64,000 nucleotides of DNA from Gemmatimonadota bacterium (lineage in GTDB: Bacteria > Gemmatimonadota > Gemmatimonadetes > Gemmatimonadales > Gemmatimonadaceae). This document shows, piece by piece, positions 17,077 through 25,564 of this stretch (positions are counted from its first letter, which is position 1; each line of letters opens with the position of its first letter). A program made the translations under genes and the position numbers. Under the pieces are notes generated by a model, which saw only the letters and a program-made list of their open reading frames with translations, made no database searches and was not told the DNA's origin. The stretch lies in assembly GCA_021413975.1 (NCBI GenBank), contig JAIOPJ010000016.1, forward strand, positions 124,001 to 188,000, given 5' to 3'.

Positions 17077-17483
17077 TATTCGCTCAGCTCGACGAGGACA
17101 CCGCCCGTGGATGCGGGGTGCAGGAAGGCGATCCGCTTGCCCTCCGCTCCGCGCCGCGGGACCTGATCGATGAGGCGGAGTCCGGCATCGCGGCACCGGG
17201 CGAGCGTGCCGTCGAGGTCGTCGACCTTGAAACAGATGTGATGGATGCCGGGCCCCCGTCTGGCAAGGAACTTCCCGATGGGGGAATCGGATTGCTCCGG
17301 TTGGAGCAGTTCGACGAGCGAGTCGCCGGCCGCGAGGCCGGTGATGCGTGCTCCATCGGAATCATCCAGCGGGACCTCGGGCATCCCGAGGAGATCGCGA
17401 TAGAGCGGCAGGATCGCCTCGAGCGACTCGACGGCGATGCCGATGTGGTCGATGCGGGTCCCGCGGAGTGGGGCGGCAGGCAT
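17073..17483 (-). CDS. mce: Methylmalonyl-CoA epimerase
   Basis: A 136-residue VOC-fold enzyme interconverting (S)- and (R)-methylmalonyl-CoA in propionyl-CoA use. 'RIDHIGIAVESLEAILPLYRDLL' gives metal ligand H13; 'GIHHICFKVDDL' gives H81/H82, and E132 lies in 'GVLVELSEY' at the end. Length is normal. The mutase is not in the window, but the acyl-CoA and leucine-dehydrogenase-type genes further on fit branched-chain amino acid and odd-chain fatty acid breakdown. About 105 bases separate it from the divergent trxA. Confidence 0.9.
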   Translation of the reverse strand: MPAAPLRGTRIDHIGIAVESLEAILPLYRDLLGMPEVPLDDSDGARITGLAAGDSLVELLQPEQSDSPIGKFLARRGPGIHHICFKVDDLDGTLARCRDAGLRLIDQVPRRGAEGKRIAFLHPASTGGVLVELSEY

Positions 17484-17588
17484 GGTCAGTGGCGGCTCGA
17501 GTGGCGAGGGATCCTCGCAAGGGACGCCGTAACGTTAGCGCGGCCGACCGGTGCCCGGCACCGGCGACGCATGAGGAGAGCCAGCGAG

Positions 17589-17915
17589 ATGTCGAAGACG
17601 GTGGTGGTGACGGACGATTCGTTCGCGTCCGAGGTGGAGCAGCACAAGGGGCTGGCGGTGGTGGACTTCTGGGCGACCTGGTGCGGGCCGTGCCGGATGA
17701 TCGCGCCGATCCTCGAGCAGCTCAGCGAGGAGTTCGCGGGCCGCGTGAAGATCACGAAGCTCGACGTCGACGCGAACCAGAAGACCTCGATGCGCTTCCA
17801 GGTGCGGTCGATCCCGACGCTCCTGTTCTTCAAGGATGGGAAGCTCGTGGACCAGGTGATCGGCGCGGTGCCGAAGCCGGCACTCGCCGCCAAGTTCGAG
17901 CAGCACGTCGCGTGA
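17589..17915 (+). CDS. trxA: Thioredoxin
   Basis: A 108-residue cytoplasmic disulfide reductase. Start ATG 17589 is preceded by GAGGAG at a good distance; ATG 17572, in frame, would add six residues. Active site WCGPC (C32, C35) in 'VVDFWATWCGPCRMIAPIL', cis-Pro in 'RSIPTLLFFKDGK', and 'DQVIGAVPKPAL' near the end are all standard. Confidence 0.96.
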   Translation: MSKTVVVTDDSFASEVEQHKGLAVVDFWATWCGPCRMIAPILEQLSEEFAGRVKITKLDVDANQKTSMRFQVRSIPTLLFFKDGKLVDQVIGAVPKPALAAKFEQHVA

Positions 17916-17931
17916 GTCCCGCGCGCCGCTG

Positions 17932-18912
17932 ATGGCGATCCCGCGCGACGCCCTCCGGTATCCCGCCAAGCGGGTCCTGCTCGCCAGGACCCGCTTGGCG
18001 TACGTACATCTCCGCAACCTCCTCACCGATGCGAAGCGCGACCGCTCGGCACGGGTCTGCGGCTACGTCGCGGTCTGGTTGCCCGAGGAGCTGATCACGC
18101 TCTTCCTCGAGGAAGGCGAAGTGGTGAACGCGACCACGTCGAGCGATGGCGAGCAGTTCCAGCCGATCGCGATCAGCGACGCGATCGGCCGCGTCCCCTC
18201 CTCGGCGGAGTACGGGAGCATCTGCTTCCACGAGGCGGCCGACGAGCAGCTCGACACCATGTATCACTCGCAGACGGCGAAGCCGCTCCCCTGGCCGCGC
18301 GAGCTCAGGCTCGAGGACGGGGACGCGCTGCTCGCCTTCCTGTACGCGACCATGCACGACGGCGCGATCGAGATCCGCGACGACGGCGCCGTGCACTACG
18401 TGTCGATCGCGTCGGGGACGCCGGTGCGCGGGTACTTCTCCGACACGCGCACCGGCGACATCGCGGCGCACGTGAAGCTCCTCCTCGCGCCGCACGGCGG
18501 CGCCGCGAAGCCGCTCGTGCGGCTCTGGCCGCGCGCCGACGCACTCCCCGCGCAGGCGTCGCCGGCGCTGATCCAGGCGTATCGCGACCTCATCGCGGCG
18601 CTCGTCGCGCGCCTCGGGTCGTCCGGCGCGGCGAACGCTGCCGAGATGGTCGAGACCGCCCGTCGGCCACTCGTGGCGAAGCATCCGCTGCTCGAACGGT
18701 TCTCCCCGACGCTGCCCACGGTGCGCGATCCCGTGAGCGACACGGCGACGCTGACGAAGGCGGTCGCCGAGTGGCTCCTGGCGGTGTTGCGGGCGGGCGA
18801 GGCGAGCGGCGTCGCGCCCGAGAAGACGCTGCGCGACCTGACGTCGGCGCGTCACCACATGTTCCAGGCGGCAGGACTCTATGATGCCCTGCCGTGGAAG
18901 CTGCAGTGGTGA
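17932..18912 (+). CDS. Hypothetical protein
   Basis: A 326-residue soluble protein of unknown function from ATG 17932. No signal peptide, membrane segment or recognised motif is seen. It reads as a folded domain with 'LPEELITLFLEEGEVVNATTSSDGEQFQPIAI', 'SICFHEAADEQLDTMYHSQTAKPLPW', a beta-rich middle ('GAIEIRDDGAVHYVSIASGTPVRGYF') and a helical C-terminus. A perfect 16-base inverted repeat covers codons 11-23 and there is no clear ribosome-binding site, so the true start may lie further downstream. It is between trxA and rsmI, overlapping rsmI by at least 4 bases. Confidence 0.75.
   Translation: MAIPRDALRYPAKRVLLARTRLAYVHLRNLLTDAKRDRSARVCGYVAVWLPEELITLFLEEGEVVNATTSSDGEQFQPIAISDAIGRVPSSAEYGSICFHEAADEQLDTMYHSQTAKPLPWPRELRLEDGDALLAFLYATMHDGAIEIRDDGAVHYVSIASGTPVRGYFSDTRTGDIAAHVKLLLAPHGGAAKPLVRLWPRADALPAQASPALIQAYRDLIAALVARLGSSGAANAAEMVETARRPLVAKHPLLERFSPTLPTVRDPVSDTATLTKAVAEWLLAVLRAGEASGVAPEKTLRDLTSARHHMFQAAGLYDALPWKLQW
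17964..18000. other. Perfect 16-bp inverted repeat with 5-base loop
   Basis: Arms CGCCAAGCGGGTCCTG (17964-17979) and its exact complement (17985-18000), loop 17980-17984. It starts 49 bases after the trxA stop and lies inside the first codons of the next frame. No T tract follows. It could end trxA transcription or control translation of the downstream gene. Confidence 0.75.
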
Positions 18913-19748
18913 GTGAGTCCGGCGCGGCGACGCCCGGCACGTTGCACATCGTCAGCACCCCGATCGGGAATCTCGGCGACCTGAGTCCGCGCGCGGTGGA
19001 GATCCTGCGCGGCGTGAACGCGGTGCTCGCCGAGGACACGCGGCACAGTCGCGTGCTCTGCGACCGCTACGACATCCACACGGCGATGGTGGCGTACCAC
19101 GAGCACAACGAGGCCAAGGCGACGCCGGGTCTCGTCGCGCGGCTGCTGGGCGGCGACTCCCTCGCGCTCGTGAGCGACGCGGGGACGCCGTTGCTCTCCG
19201 ATCCGGGCAGTCGCCTGGTCCGTGCGGCGCTGGACGCGGGGGTGCGCGTCTCGCCCGTTCCCGGGGCCTCGGCGCTGCTCGCGGCCCTCGCGGGGGCCGG
19301 ACTCGCCGCCGACCGCTTCACGTTCTTCGGGTTCCTCGCGCGGAAGGGGGGCGAGCGCCCACGGGCGATCGCCGAGATCGCCGCCCTCGCGCACACGGCG
19401 GTGGTGTACGAGGCGCCGAACCGCGTCGCCGAGACCCTGGCCGAGCTCGAGGCCGCCGGGGCCGGGGAGCGCCAGGCGGTGGTCGCCCGCGAACTCACCA
19501 AGCAGTTCGAGGAGTTCCGTCGCGGAACGGTGAGCGAACTGGCCCGGTATTATGGGGAGCACGAGGCGCGCGGCGAGGTCGTGCTGCTCGTGGCCGGCGC
19601 GTCGCCGCTGGTGGTCGACGAGGCGCGGCTCCGGGAGCGCGCGGCCACGTTGCGCGCCGAGGGCATGAGCGCACGGGACCTGACGCGCGTATTGATGGAG
19701 ACCGAGCATGCCCCGCGGAACCTCGCCTACCGGATCGCGCACGAGTGA
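18894..19748 (+). CDS. rsmI: 16S rRNA (cytidine(1402)-2'-O)-methyltransferase
   Basis: A 284-residue tetrapyrrole-methylase-fold enzyme that 2'-O-methylates C1402 of 16S rRNA. GTG 18894 is used; GTG 18906 and 18909 are in frame and equally plausible, all overlapping the upstream gene. Motifs: 'HIVSTPIGNLGDLSPRAVEIL', 'VLAEDTRHSRVL', 'LALVSDAGTPLLSDPGSRLV', 'VSPVPGASALLAALAGAGLA', 'FTFFGFLARKGGER', 'VVARELTKQFEEFRRG' and 'GEVVLLVAG'. Near-typical length. Confidence 0.95.
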   Translation: MEAAVVSESGAATPGTLHIVSTPIGNLGDLSPRAVEILRGVNAVLAEDTRHSRVLCDRYDIHTAMVAYHEHNEAKATPGLVARLLGGDSLALVSDAGTPLLSDPGSRLVRAALDAGVRVSPVPGASALLAALAGAGLAADRFTFFGFLARKGGERPRAIAEIAALAHTAVVYEAPNRVAETLAELEAAGAGERQAVVARELTKQFEEFRRGTVSELARYYGEHEARGEVVLLVAGASPLVVDEARLRERAATLRAEGMSARDLTRVLMETEHAPRNLAYRIAHE

Positions 19749-19758
19749 CTCCCCAGTG

Positions 19759-20451
19759 ATGCATCGCAGAAGCGTCCTCTCCGCCGCCGGTCTCGCCCTC
19801 GGCGTGCTCGCGCTCGGCGCGTGGGGCCCGGCGCGCGCGGCCGCGCCGCGGCTGGCGGTCGCGCGCCTGCAGTACGACGGTGACGACTGGTATTCGAATC
19901 CGTCGAGCCTGCCGAACCTCATCCGCGCGATCCGCGAACGGACCACGCTCGCGGTGGATGCGCGCGAAGCGCGGACCACCCTGCTGGACGACCGGCTCTG
20001 GGACTACCCGTTCCTGCACCTCACGGGGCACGGGAACATCAAGTTCAGCGAGACCGAGGTGCAGCGGCTGCGCGACTACCTGCTGCGCGGCGGGTTCCTC
20101 CATGCCGACGACAACTACGGTCTCGACGAGAACTTCCGGCGCGAGATCGCGCGCGTCTTCCCCGACCGCAAGCTCGTGGACGTCCCGCTCGACCACCCGA
20201 TCTACCGGATCGTCTATGCCTTCCCCGAGGGCGTGCCGAAGATCCACGAGCACGACGGCAAGCCGGCGCGTGGCTTCGGGATCTTCATCGGGGATCGCCT
20301 GGCGGTGTTCTACTCCTACGAGAGCGATCTCGGGAACGGCTGGGAGGACATCGGGACCTATCCCGACGATCCGCCGGAGGCGCATGAGGCGGCGCTGCGC
20401 ATGGGCGTGAACCTCTTCACGTACGCGGTCACCAGCGGTCCCGGACGATGA
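19759..20451 (+). CDS. DUF4159-domain exported protein
   Basis: A 230-residue protein from ATG 19759. The N-terminus MHRRSVLSAAGLALGVLAL with a twin Arg looks like a Tat signal, cleaved after an AxA near residue 28. The mature part matches DUF4159: 'LQYDGDDWYSNPSSLPNLIRAI', 'YPFLHLTGHGNIKFSETEV', 'LRDYLLRGGFLHADDNYG', 'DHPIYRIVYAF'. The fold is GATase-like, but no catalytic activity is known. It starts a run of seven plus-strand genes and overlaps the next by ATGA. Confidence 0.88.
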   Translation: MHRRSVLSAAGLALGVLALGAWGPARAAAPRLAVARLQYDGDDWYSNPSSLPNLIRAIRERTTLAVDAREARTTLLDDRLWDYPFLHLTGHGNIKFSETEVQRLRDYLLRGGFLHADDNYGLDENFRREIARVFPDRKLVDVPLDHPIYRIVYAFPEGVPKIHEHDGKPARGFGIFIGDRLAVFYSYESDLGNGWEDIGTYPDDPPEAHEAALRMGVNLFTYAVTSGPGR

Positions 20452-23400
20452 GCGTCCTCGACCTCGTCCTGCGCGAGACCGCGCGCGCCACCCGCATGGC
20501 GCGCGTGGCCGGCGTGCTCGTGCCGCTCGGCGCCGCGGTCGCCCTGCTCACCGCGGGAGCGATGTGGCTCTCGCGCGGCCGCTGGCTCGAGCTGCCGCCG
20601 CTGGTCCCGTTCGTCGTCTGGGGCGCGGCGATCGTCGGGACCCTGTTCCTGGCGCGAGAGCTCGGGCGGCGGATCGCGGCCCGGACGACCGCGCAGGCCG
20701 TGGCCCGTGCGATCGAGGAGGAGCAGCGGCTCCGGCGCGGCGCGCTCACCGGGCTCCTCGAGGTGGCGCACGAGGGTGGGGTGTTCGTCACGCGCGCGGC
20801 GGAATCGATCGGCGACGCGCTGGTAGGCGTGCAGGCGACGCCGGCGCCGGCGCACCGGCGCCGGCTCCTGCGCACGGCGGCCTTCTCGACCATCGCGTTC
20901 GCCAACGTGGTCGCGCTCGCGAGCGGGTCGTGGACCCGTCGCGGCGACGGTTGGAGCGCCTTGATGAACCCCGTGGCCGCCTGGCGAGGGACGTTGCTGC
21001 CGGCGCTCGAGCTGACCGATGCGCCGCGACGCTTGGCGCGTGGCTCGGCCGTGACCCTCGGGGTGACGGCGGTGGGCCGACGCGAGGTCACGCTCCACTG
21101 GCGGCTCACCGGGGCCGGGTGGCGCGATACCCTCCTCACGGTCGGCGTCGACGGCAAGGCCTCCGTGATGCTCGCGGCGGTCGATGCCGATCTCGCGCTC
21201 GTCGCGAGCGATGGCCGCGCCGAGAGCGACACCGCGGTGGTCCGCGTGGTCGATCGTCCCTTCCTCGGCGACGTCACCATCCGCGCGACGTACCCCGCCT
21301 ATCTGGGCCGCGCGAACGAGCGACTCGACGCCGACCTGCCGCTGCGGTTGCCTGCGGGCACGCGACTCGCGTTCGAAGGGCATTCCTCGGAATCGCTCGC
21401 CGAGGTGGCACTCGCCGCCGAGGGGGCGCGCATCAAGTTCGCGGTGAGCGCGACGACCTTCAGCGGCGGTTGGACGCCGACGAGCAGCGCGACCTGGACC
21501 TGGATCGCCCGCGGTGAGCGCACCGAGATCGCGGACCTGCCGGCGCCGCTCGCGGTGGAGGTGCTCGACGATTCGCTGCCGCGCGTGGAGATCCTCGAGC
21601 CGATCGGCGAGGCGCTGGTCGGCACGGCGGATCGCGTCGGCGTGGAGATCCTCGCGCAGGACGACAATGCCCTCACCGGCGTCTGGCTCCGACGCCGGAT
21701 CGTGGATGTGCGCGGCGCCGCACGCGACTCGGCGGAGTACCGCCTGAGCGACGCGCACGAAGGGGAATGGATCGGTGGCGTGGTGCAGAACATGGCCGAC
21801 CTCGACCTCAAGCCGGGTGACCGCGTGGAGATCGTCGTCCTCGCGCGCGACGCGGCGCCGGGCATGCGCGAGGGCGTGAGCCGCACGCTCACGCTGCGCG
21901 TGCCGAGCACCGCCGAGGAGCGCGCGGCCGCGAATGCCGCGAGCGAGGCCGCGGTCGCGGCGGCGAACGCCGCCGCCCAGGCGCAGGGGAGGCTCGCCGA
22001 GCGCACCGAGACGGCGTCCCGCTCGCGGGGCGATCGCGGTGCGACGGCGGAGAACCGTCCCAATGCGCAACCCAACTCGCCGAACCGGCCGGGCGACCCG
22101 CAGTCCGGGCGCGATCGGCCGGCGATGGGCTTCGAGAGCGCGGAGCAGGCCAAGGAGATCGCCGAGCAACAGCGGGCGCTGCAGGAGCGCGTCGCGGGGC
22201 TCGAGGAGGCCGCGCGCGAGATGGAGGACCGACTGCGCGCGGCCGGTGCGCTCGACACTTCGCTGGCGCGGCAGCTGCAGGACGCCCAGCGGATGCTGCG
22301 CGAGGCGATGACGCCGGAGATGAGCGCCGCCCTGCAGCGACTCGAGGGCGCGTCGCAGGAGCTGAACGCGGACCGCACGCGGCAGTCGCTCGCCGACCTC
22401 GCCGAGCAGCAGAAGCGGATGCGTCAGCAGCTGGAGAAGAGCGCCGAGATGCTCAAGCGTGCCGCACTCGAGGGCGCGATGCAGACGCTCGGCGACCAGG
22501 CGAAGGAACTCGCGCAGGCGCAGCAGCAGTTCGCCGACAGCGCCCGTGCCGGCGCCCCCGATGCGCAGCAGGCGCAGCAGCTCGCCCAACGGACCCGCGA
22601 CATGTCGGCGCAGATGGACGCGCTGCGCGAGCGGCTCGAGCGCGAGCGCGCGAACACCGGCGCGAGCCAATCGGAGCGGGCGCAGGAGGAAGCACGCCGC
22701 TCCGAGGCCGCCTTGCAGGAGGCGATGCGGCAGGCGCGCGACGCGCAGCAGGGCCCGCAGGGCAGTGCGCAGCGACAGCAGGCGCAGCAGGGCGCGCGCG
22801 ACGCGGCCGAGCAGGCGGCGCAGGCGATGCAGCAGGCGGCACAGTCCATGCAACGGGCCCGGCAGGGACAGGTCTCCGAATGGAAGGGAGAGCTCACCGA
22901 CGCGATCGACCAGTCGGTGCAGGAGATGATGCAGCTCGCGAACGAGCAGGAGCAGCTCGCCGCCCAGGCGCAGCAGAATCCGAATGACCCCTCGCTGCGC
23001 GGCAAGCAGGCGGCGTTGCAGCAGGGGATGGAGATGGCGCAGCAGCGGCTCTCGGAGGAGGCGAAGAAGTCGGCGCTCGTCTCGCCGCGTACGCAGCAGA
23101 TGATGGAACAGGCGCAGCAACGGGTGCAGCAGGCGACGCGCGAGTCGGCGCAGTCGCAGCGCGGGCAGTCGCCGCAGTCGATGCAGGAGGCGGCCAACTC
23201 CATGCGCCAGGCCGCGGCGCAGCTCACGCGCGACCGCGAGCGGGCCAACTCCGCGCAGTCGGCGTCGGGGCTGCCGGAGATGATGCAGCAGATGCAGCAG
23301 CTGGCGCAGCAGCAGGGCGCACTGAACGGCCAGATGCAGAGCCTCTTCCCGGGGGCGCAGCAGCGCCCGTCGCAGGAGGCGCTCGACGCGACGAATCGCG

Positions 23401-23819
23401 GCCGCGCGCGCGAACTCGCACGCTCCCAGCGCGAGGTGGCGCGGTCGCTCGACGAGATCGGCGACAACGATCCCACGGGCCGCGCGCAGGAGATGGCGCG
23501 CGAGGCCCGGCAGTTGGCGCAGGCGCTCGACCAGGGCGCGGTGGATCCCGCGACGCAGGCCCGGCAGGAGCGGCTCTTCCGTCGCATGCTCGACGCCGGT
23601 CGCGCGCTCGAGCAGGAACAGAAGGACGAGAGCCAGCGTCGCGAGTCGCGGGCCGCCCGTGGCACGGCGCGGTTCACGCCGCCGGGCGGACCGGCGCGGG
23701 GGCAGGCCGCCGAGCGCTACGCGGTGCCCAAGTGGGAGGAGCTGCGCGGGCTGAGCGCCGAGGAGCGCCGGCTCGTGATCGAGTACTTCCGGCGGCTGAA
23801 CGCCGAGAAATCGCCGTGA
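20448..23819 (+). CDS. DUF4175-like membrane protein with long Gln/Ala-rich coiled coil
   Basis: A 1123-residue protein. Two transmembrane helices lie near 22-42 and 50-70, with possibly a third near 150. A beta-rich region (about 180-480) with Ig-like strands follows, then a low-complexity linker (~500-570), and then about 500 residues of highly charged, Gln/Ala/Met-rich helix ('MQQAAQSMQRARQGQ', 'MMEQAQQRVQQ') predicted to form coiled coil. The layout fits the DUF4175/large ATP-linked membrane protein found next to DUF4159 genes. Its role is unknown. It overlaps both neighbours by 4 bases (ATGA before, GTGA after). Confidence 0.82.
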   Translation: MSVLDLVLRETARATRMARVAGVLVPLGAAVALLTAGAMWLSRGRWLELPPLVPFVVWGAAIVGTLFLARELGRRIAARTTAQAVARAIEEEQRLRRGALTGLLEVAHEGGVFVTRAAESIGDALVGVQATPAPAHRRRLLRTAAFSTIAFANVVALASGSWTRRGDGWSALMNPVAAWRGTLLPALELTDAPRRLARGSAVTLGVTAVGRREVTLHWRLTGAGWRDTLLTVGVDGKASVMLAAVDADLALVASDGRAESDTAVVRVVDRPFLGDVTIRATYPAYLGRANERLDADLPLRLPAGTRLAFEGHSSESLAEVALAAEGARIKFAVSATTFSGGWTPTSSATWTWIARGERTEIADLPAPLAVEVLDDSLPRVEILEPIGEALVGTADRVGVEILAQDDNALTGVWLRRRIVDVRGAARDSAEYRLSDAHEGEWIGGVVQNMADLDLKPGDRVEIVVLARDAAPGMREGVSRTLTLRVPSTAEERAAANAASEAAVAAANAAAQAQGRLAERTETASRSRGDRGATAENRPNAQPNSPNRPGDPQSGRDRPAMGFESAEQAKEIAEQQRALQERVAGLEEAAREMEDRLRAAGALDTSLARQLQDAQRMLREAMTPEMSAALQRLEGASQELNADRTRQSLADLAEQQKRMRQQLEKSAEMLKRAALEGAMQTLGDQAKELAQAQQQFADSARAGAPDAQQAQQLAQRTRDMSAQMDALRERLERERANTGASQSERAQEEARRSEAALQEAMRQARDAQQGPQGSAQRQQAQQGARDAAEQAAQAMQQAAQSMQRARQGQVSEWKGELTDAIDQSVQEMMQLANEQEQLAAQAQQNPNDPSLRGKQAALQQGMEMAQQRLSEEAKKSALVSPRTQQMMEQAQQRVQQATRESAQSQRGQSPQSMQEAANSMRQAAAQLTRDRERANSAQSASGLPEMMQQMQQLAQQQGALNGQMQSLFPGAQQRPSQEALDATNRGRARELARSQREVARSLDEIGDNDPTGRAQEMAREARQLAQALDQGAVDPATQARQERLFRRMLDAGRALEQEQKDESQRRESRAARGTARFTPPGGPARGQAAERYAVPKWEELRGLSAEERRLVIEYFRRLNAEKSP

Positions 23820-25564
23820 CCGCACGGCCGTGCGCACAAGGGCGTGTTCGCCTGCATGAGCGAGCGCGGTGCGCGACCGGTCTGGCCACGCTCGCCCTGC
23901 TGCTGCTCGTGCCGGTCGCGGGAACGCTGGGCGCGCAGGAGTCGCCGGCCACGGGCGCGATCGTCGCGCGGGCGCTCGACGCCGAGTCGGCCGGCCGCAA
24001 CCGGGAGGCGATCGGCGCGTGGCGCACGGCGATCTCGGCCGGCGCCGTGGTGCCGGGAGTGCTCGGACTCGAACGCGTCTTCTCGGTGCTCGCGCAGGAG
24101 GAGTCGTTGCTCGTGGCGCTCGACACGCTCGTGCCGCTGCACCCGCGCGAGTGGCAGATCCGGTCGGTGCAGCTGCGCGTGCTCACCACCATCGGCCTCG
24201 ACACGAGGGCCGCGCGCGCATTCACCGAGTGGCGCGACCTCGCGCCGACCGACGTCGCGCCCTACCGCGAGTATGCGCGCGTGCTGCTCTTCAACAACCG
24301 CGCCGCCGCCGCGGACACGGTCCTGCGCCAGGCATCGGAGGCGTTGGGGTCCACGCGCGCGCTGCTGCTCGAGATCGCGCAGATGCGCGCCGGACTCGGG
24401 CTCTGGGGCACGGCCGCCGAGGCGTGGCGCGACGTGATGACGGAGGAGCCCTACTACGAGTCGGCGACGGTCTGGTCGCTCACTCCCGCGCCGGCCGAGC
24501 AGCGCGATGCCGTGCGCGCGGTGCTGGCCGCACGCGGCGTGCCGCTCGGTGCGACGCAGGCGCTGGCGCTGCTCGAGGTCGCGTGGAACACGCCCCGCAA
24601 CGGCTGGACCGCGCTCGGCGCGCTCGCCCCGAGCGACACGGTCGTGGCGATCTGGCGTCTCTTCGCCGACGAGGTCGAGCGGGTCCGCGCCTGGTCGACT
24701 GCGCGTGATGCGCTCGCGGCGATCCATGCGGCGCGCCCCGACGCCGGGGTCGCCCTGCGCGGGGCGCAGGCCGCGCTGGCCGCCGCCGATCCCGTGACGG
24801 CGCTCGCGCTCGCGCGTTCGGCCGCTCCGATGCTCGACGAGACCCATCGGAACGCCGATGCCCTGCCGATCGAACTCGATGCGCTCGCTCGACTGGGGCG
24901 GGCCTCCGAGGCCGAGGCGCTGCTCGCGCGGGCCGCCCAGGCGCTGGGCCCCGATGGCGTGCGGTCGCATGCGCGCACGATCGCGTGGGCCTGGATCCGC
25001 GCCGGCGACATCCCGCGCGCACGGCGCGCGCTGGCCGACGCTCCGCTCTCGGCGGAGGATGCGGTGGCCGGCTGGCTCGCGCTGTTCGACGGCGACCTCG
25101 CCACGGCGCGCGGCGCGTTGCGCAACACCGACGTGCCCGGGCAGGACGCCGTGAATGCGCTCGCGCTGCTCAACCGCACGCGGCTGGAGCGGTCCGAGAG
25201 CATCGGGGCGGCCTTCCTCGCGCTCGCCCGCGGCGACTCGTCGCAGGCCTCGCGCCGGTTCGAGGCGGCGGCGACCGAACTGCCCGACGCGGCCTCGCTC
25301 CTGCTCACGCTCGCCGCGCGCATCGAGACCGCGCGCCGCAACGAGGACCGGTCGGCGACACTCTGGCGCCGCGTCACCGCCGAGCATGCGCAGTCGGGTG
25401 AAGCGCCCGAGGCGCACCTCGAGCTGGCGCGCGCGTCGAAGCGCGGTGGCGACCTCAAGGGGGCGCGCGAACACCTCGAGACGCTTATCCTCGACTATCC
25501 GGGAAGTGCGCTCGTGCCGCAGGCGCGGCGTGAGCTCGACGCGTTGCGCATGGGAGCGGTCTGA
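23816..25564 (+). CDS. Secreted TPR-repeat protein
   Basis: A 582-residue protein with GTG start at 23816, overlapping the previous stop. The N-terminus has a basic stretch followed by 'GLATLALLLLVPVAGTLGAQ', a signal peptide likely cut after that Ala-Gln. The rest is helical with repeating pairs typical of tetratricopeptide repeats: 'ALDAESAGRNREAIGAWRTA' near the start and 'AHLELARASKRGGDLKGARE' at the end. It is likely periplasmic and may be a protein-interaction platform for the neighbouring DUF4159/DUF4175 proteins (inference). The stop overlaps the next ATG (TGATG). Confidence 0.8.
   Translation: MTARPCAQGRVRLHERARCATGLATLALLLLVPVAGTLGAQESPATGAIVARALDAESAGRNREAIGAWRTAISAGAVVPGVLGLERVFSVLAQEESLLVALDTLVPLHPREWQIRSVQLRVLTTIGLDTRAARAFTEWRDLAPTDVAPYREYARVLLFNNRAAAADTVLRQASEALGSTRALLLEIAQMRAGLGLWGTAAEAWRDVMTEEPYYESATVWSLTPAPAEQRDAVRAVLAARGVPLGATQALALLEVAWNTPRNGWTALGALAPSDTVVAIWRLFADEVERVRAWSTARDALAAIHAARPDAGVALRGAQAALAAADPVTALALARSAAPMLDETHRNADALPIELDALARLGRASEAEALLARAAQALGPDGVRSHARTIAWAWIRAGDIPRARRALADAPLSAEDAVAGWLALFDGDLATARGALRNTDVPGQDAVNALALLNRTRLERSESIGAAFLALARGDSSQASRRFEAAATELPDAASLLLTLAARIETARRNEDRSATLWRRVTAEHAQSGEAPEAHLELARASKRGGDLKGAREHLETLILDYPGSALVPQARRELDALRMGAV

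Noticed and set aside
20358..23837. 1159-residue minus-strand frame opposite the DUF4175-like gene
   Set aside because: Leu/Arg-rich shadow; the plus strand has start, stop overlaps and structured domains.
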